Source: Corallococcus sicarius
Lineage (GTDB): Bacteria; Myxococcota; Myxococcia; Myxococcales; Myxococcaceae
Reading direction: 5' to 3'
Assembly: GCF_003611735.1 (NCBI RefSeq)
Contig: NZ_RAWG01000027.1
Coordinates: forward strand, 1 to 52,541
DNA length: 52,541 nt
Numbering within the stretch: the stretch's first letter is position 1; the number at the start of each line of letters is the position of its first letter. The notes beneath the pieces are model-generated. The model worked only from the letters and a program-made list of their open reading frames with translations. It had not been told where the DNA came from and made no database searches. Position numbers and translations under genes: made by a program. Below, in pieces: positions 51,614-52,541 of this stretch.

Positions 51614-52269
51614 GCGGGCTTCTGGAACAGGCGCTGGCGCGCTACGCGGGGCTGCCCGCGGGAGAGCGCTTCCATGTGCACGCGCGGGCGTCGTCGGCCC
51701 CGCTGCTCGCGGTGGTGTCGCGCCTGCCGCCGGGGACGGTGGCGGACATCGGCTGCGGGCACGGGTTGCTCTCCGCGTTGATGGCGCTCGCGGTGCCGGA
51801 GCGGCGGGTGCTGGGCGTGGACCTGGATGCGCGCAAGGTGCGCTGGGCGCAGCAGGCGCTGGCGGGGCTGCCCAACGTGACGCTGTCGGTGGGGTCGGTG
51901 GAGCAGCTGGCCCAGGCGCATCCCGGCACGCTCGACGCGGTGGTGGTGTGCGACGTGCTGTACCTGTTGCCGGACGACCAGTGGCCCGGCTTCCTCAAGG
52001 CCGTGCGCGGGCTGCTCCGTCCCGGGGGGCGCTTCCTGTTGAAGGAGGTGGAGGGGGACGGCTCCTGGAAGCACGCCAAGGCGCTCGCGCAGGAGTGGGT
52101 GATGGTGTCGCTCCTGGGGCGCACGAAGGCCAGCGGAGGCATGGTGCTCAAGCCGCGCGTGGACGGCGTGCGGCTCCTGCGGGACGCGGGCTTCGAAGTG
52201 CGTGAGGTGGTGGGCCTGGGCGAGGGCTACACGACGCCGCACCTGCTCTACGACGCCGAGGCCCGCTGA
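51610..52269 (+). CDS. SAM-dependent methyltransferase (class I)
   Basis: The 219-residue protein starts at ATG 51610, coupled to the glycosyltransferase. The SAM site VADIGCGHG is at 44-52, the acidic second strand is VLGVDLDA, and VVVCDVLYLLP is the fourth-strand motif. No substrate signature is present. Context suggests a methylated glycan or lipid, but this is only inferred. Confidence 0.85.
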   Translation: MSGLLEQALARYAGLPAGERFHVHARASSAPLLAVVSRLPPGTVADIGCGHGLLSALMALAVPERRVLGVDLDARKVRWAQQALAGLPNVTLSVGSVEQLAQAHPGTLDAVVVCDVLYLLPDDQWPGFLKAVRGLLRPGGRFLLKEVEGDGSWKHAKALAQEWVMVSLLGRTKASGGMVLKPRVDGVRLLRDAGFEVREVVGLGEGYTTPHLLYDAEAR

Positions 52270-52301
52270 AAGAGGCACATGGCCCGCCGATGCCCGGATG
52301 A

Positions 52302-52541
52302 TCAGCTAAGCGCGCCGTAGCTCGAAAGCGCGATGCCCCGCTCCACGAGCTTCGCCTTCACCCGGGGGCTCGTGAGCGCCGCCAGCTCCGCGCCCCAGCT
52401 GTAGCGCCACGCCGGGTCCTCCGGCACGTGCGGCGCCCCCTCGCCGGGATGGCACCCCAGCTCGAAGTCTCCCGCCGGCAGCGCGTCCAGGACGGAGAGC
52501 AGCGCGGCCTCATCCAGCCGGCCCGCCTCGAACACGCCCCC
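52302..52541 (-). CDS. YdjC/ChbG-like carbohydrate deacetylase, C-terminal fragment
   Basis: The gene runs off the right edge; only the last 79 codons and the stop are present. FELGCHPGEG followed by YSWGAELAALTSP and GIALSSYGAL fits the C-terminus of YdjC/ChbG/HpnK deacetylases, which remove N-acetyl groups from glycans. It converges with the methyltransferase gene. The start is not visible, so the family call rests on a short segment. Confidence 0.6.
   Translation of the reverse strand, partial: GGVFEAGRLDEAALLSVLDALPAGDFELGCHPGEGAPHVPEDPAWRYSWGAELAALTSPRVKAKLVERGIALSSYGALS

Noticed and set aside
1-52541. Mobile element, prophage, CRISPR or toxin-antitoxin system
   Set aside because: I saw no transposase, integrase, direct-repeat array or toxin pair; composition looks even throughout.

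Overview
The window is GC-rich and densely packed, with short gaps, many ATGA/GTGA/TGATG overlaps and strong G/C third-position bias. Several lipoproteins, duplicated beta-oxidation genes, a secondary-lipid synthase, a RoxA-type di-haem protein and a bacterial annexin-like repeat suggest a Myxococcota chromosome, probably Corallococcus, Myxococcus or a close relative. The taxon is inferred from gene content; there is no rRNA gene. I saw no tRNA, IS element, CRISPR array or phage.

Layout. 1-3343 (-): lipase-like hydrolase followed by a P-loop ATPase cut by the left edge. 3484-7744: annexin-like/muramidase-like protein (+), LysM-cysteine peptidase-like protein (-), Ig-domain lipoprotein (-). 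7942-9963 (+): RoxA/RoxB-type di-haem protein. 10025-21448 (-): nine-gene acyl-CoA catabolic operon, transcribed in the order enoyl-CoA hydratase, TetR, HSDL2-like SDR, acyl-CoA synthetase, two acyl-CoA dehydrogenases, thiolase, FadB/FadJ-type protein, aldehyde dehydrogenase. 21559-24972 (+), divergent: SDR, ACAD10/11-type dehydrogenase, APH-fold kinase and DUF6285-like protein, matching the LvaD-LvaC-LvaA-LvaB set of levulinate/4-hydroxyacyl-CoA catabolism. 24936-26297 (-): FAD oxidoreductase. 26592-29534 (+): DNRLRE-PA14-beta-helix lipoprotein with a clear terminator. 29607-38678 (-): secondary-lipid synthase operon (tandem ACP-FabL-like reductase; a 2154-residue hotdog-AT-KS-CLF-KR-DH megasynthase; a desaturase). 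38752-39917 (-): two membrane-associated proteins. 40134-42777: serine hydrolase and a convergent TPR metallopeptidase. 43057-50383 (+): UvrA-like protein, hemE, fadI-fadJ. 50483-52541: PIG-V-like glycosyltransferase, methyltransferase, and a partial YdjC/ChbG-like deacetylase.

The most striking result is a possible integrated pathway at 7.9-25 kb. A 19-bp near-palindrome sits between the divergent catabolic operons and overlaps candidate -35 elements on both strands. A related 19-bp palindrome lies just before the RoxA-like gene; the two agree at 12 of 19 positions and all seven differences are transitions. RoxA-type enzymes cleave polyisoprene to a keto-aldehyde (ODTD). Oxidising the aldehyde and beta-oxidising the chain would leave 4-oxopentanoate (levulinate), the substrate class of the Lva module. 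The window therefore encodes a plausible route from rubber or another polyisoprenoid to central acyl-CoAs under one TetR repressor. This is inference, but the enzymes, operators and chemistry agree. The second system of interest is the compact secondary-lipid synthase, which has its ACPs in trans, a CLF domain without the active-site Cys, and a reductase in which Leu replaces the FabL catalytic Tyr.
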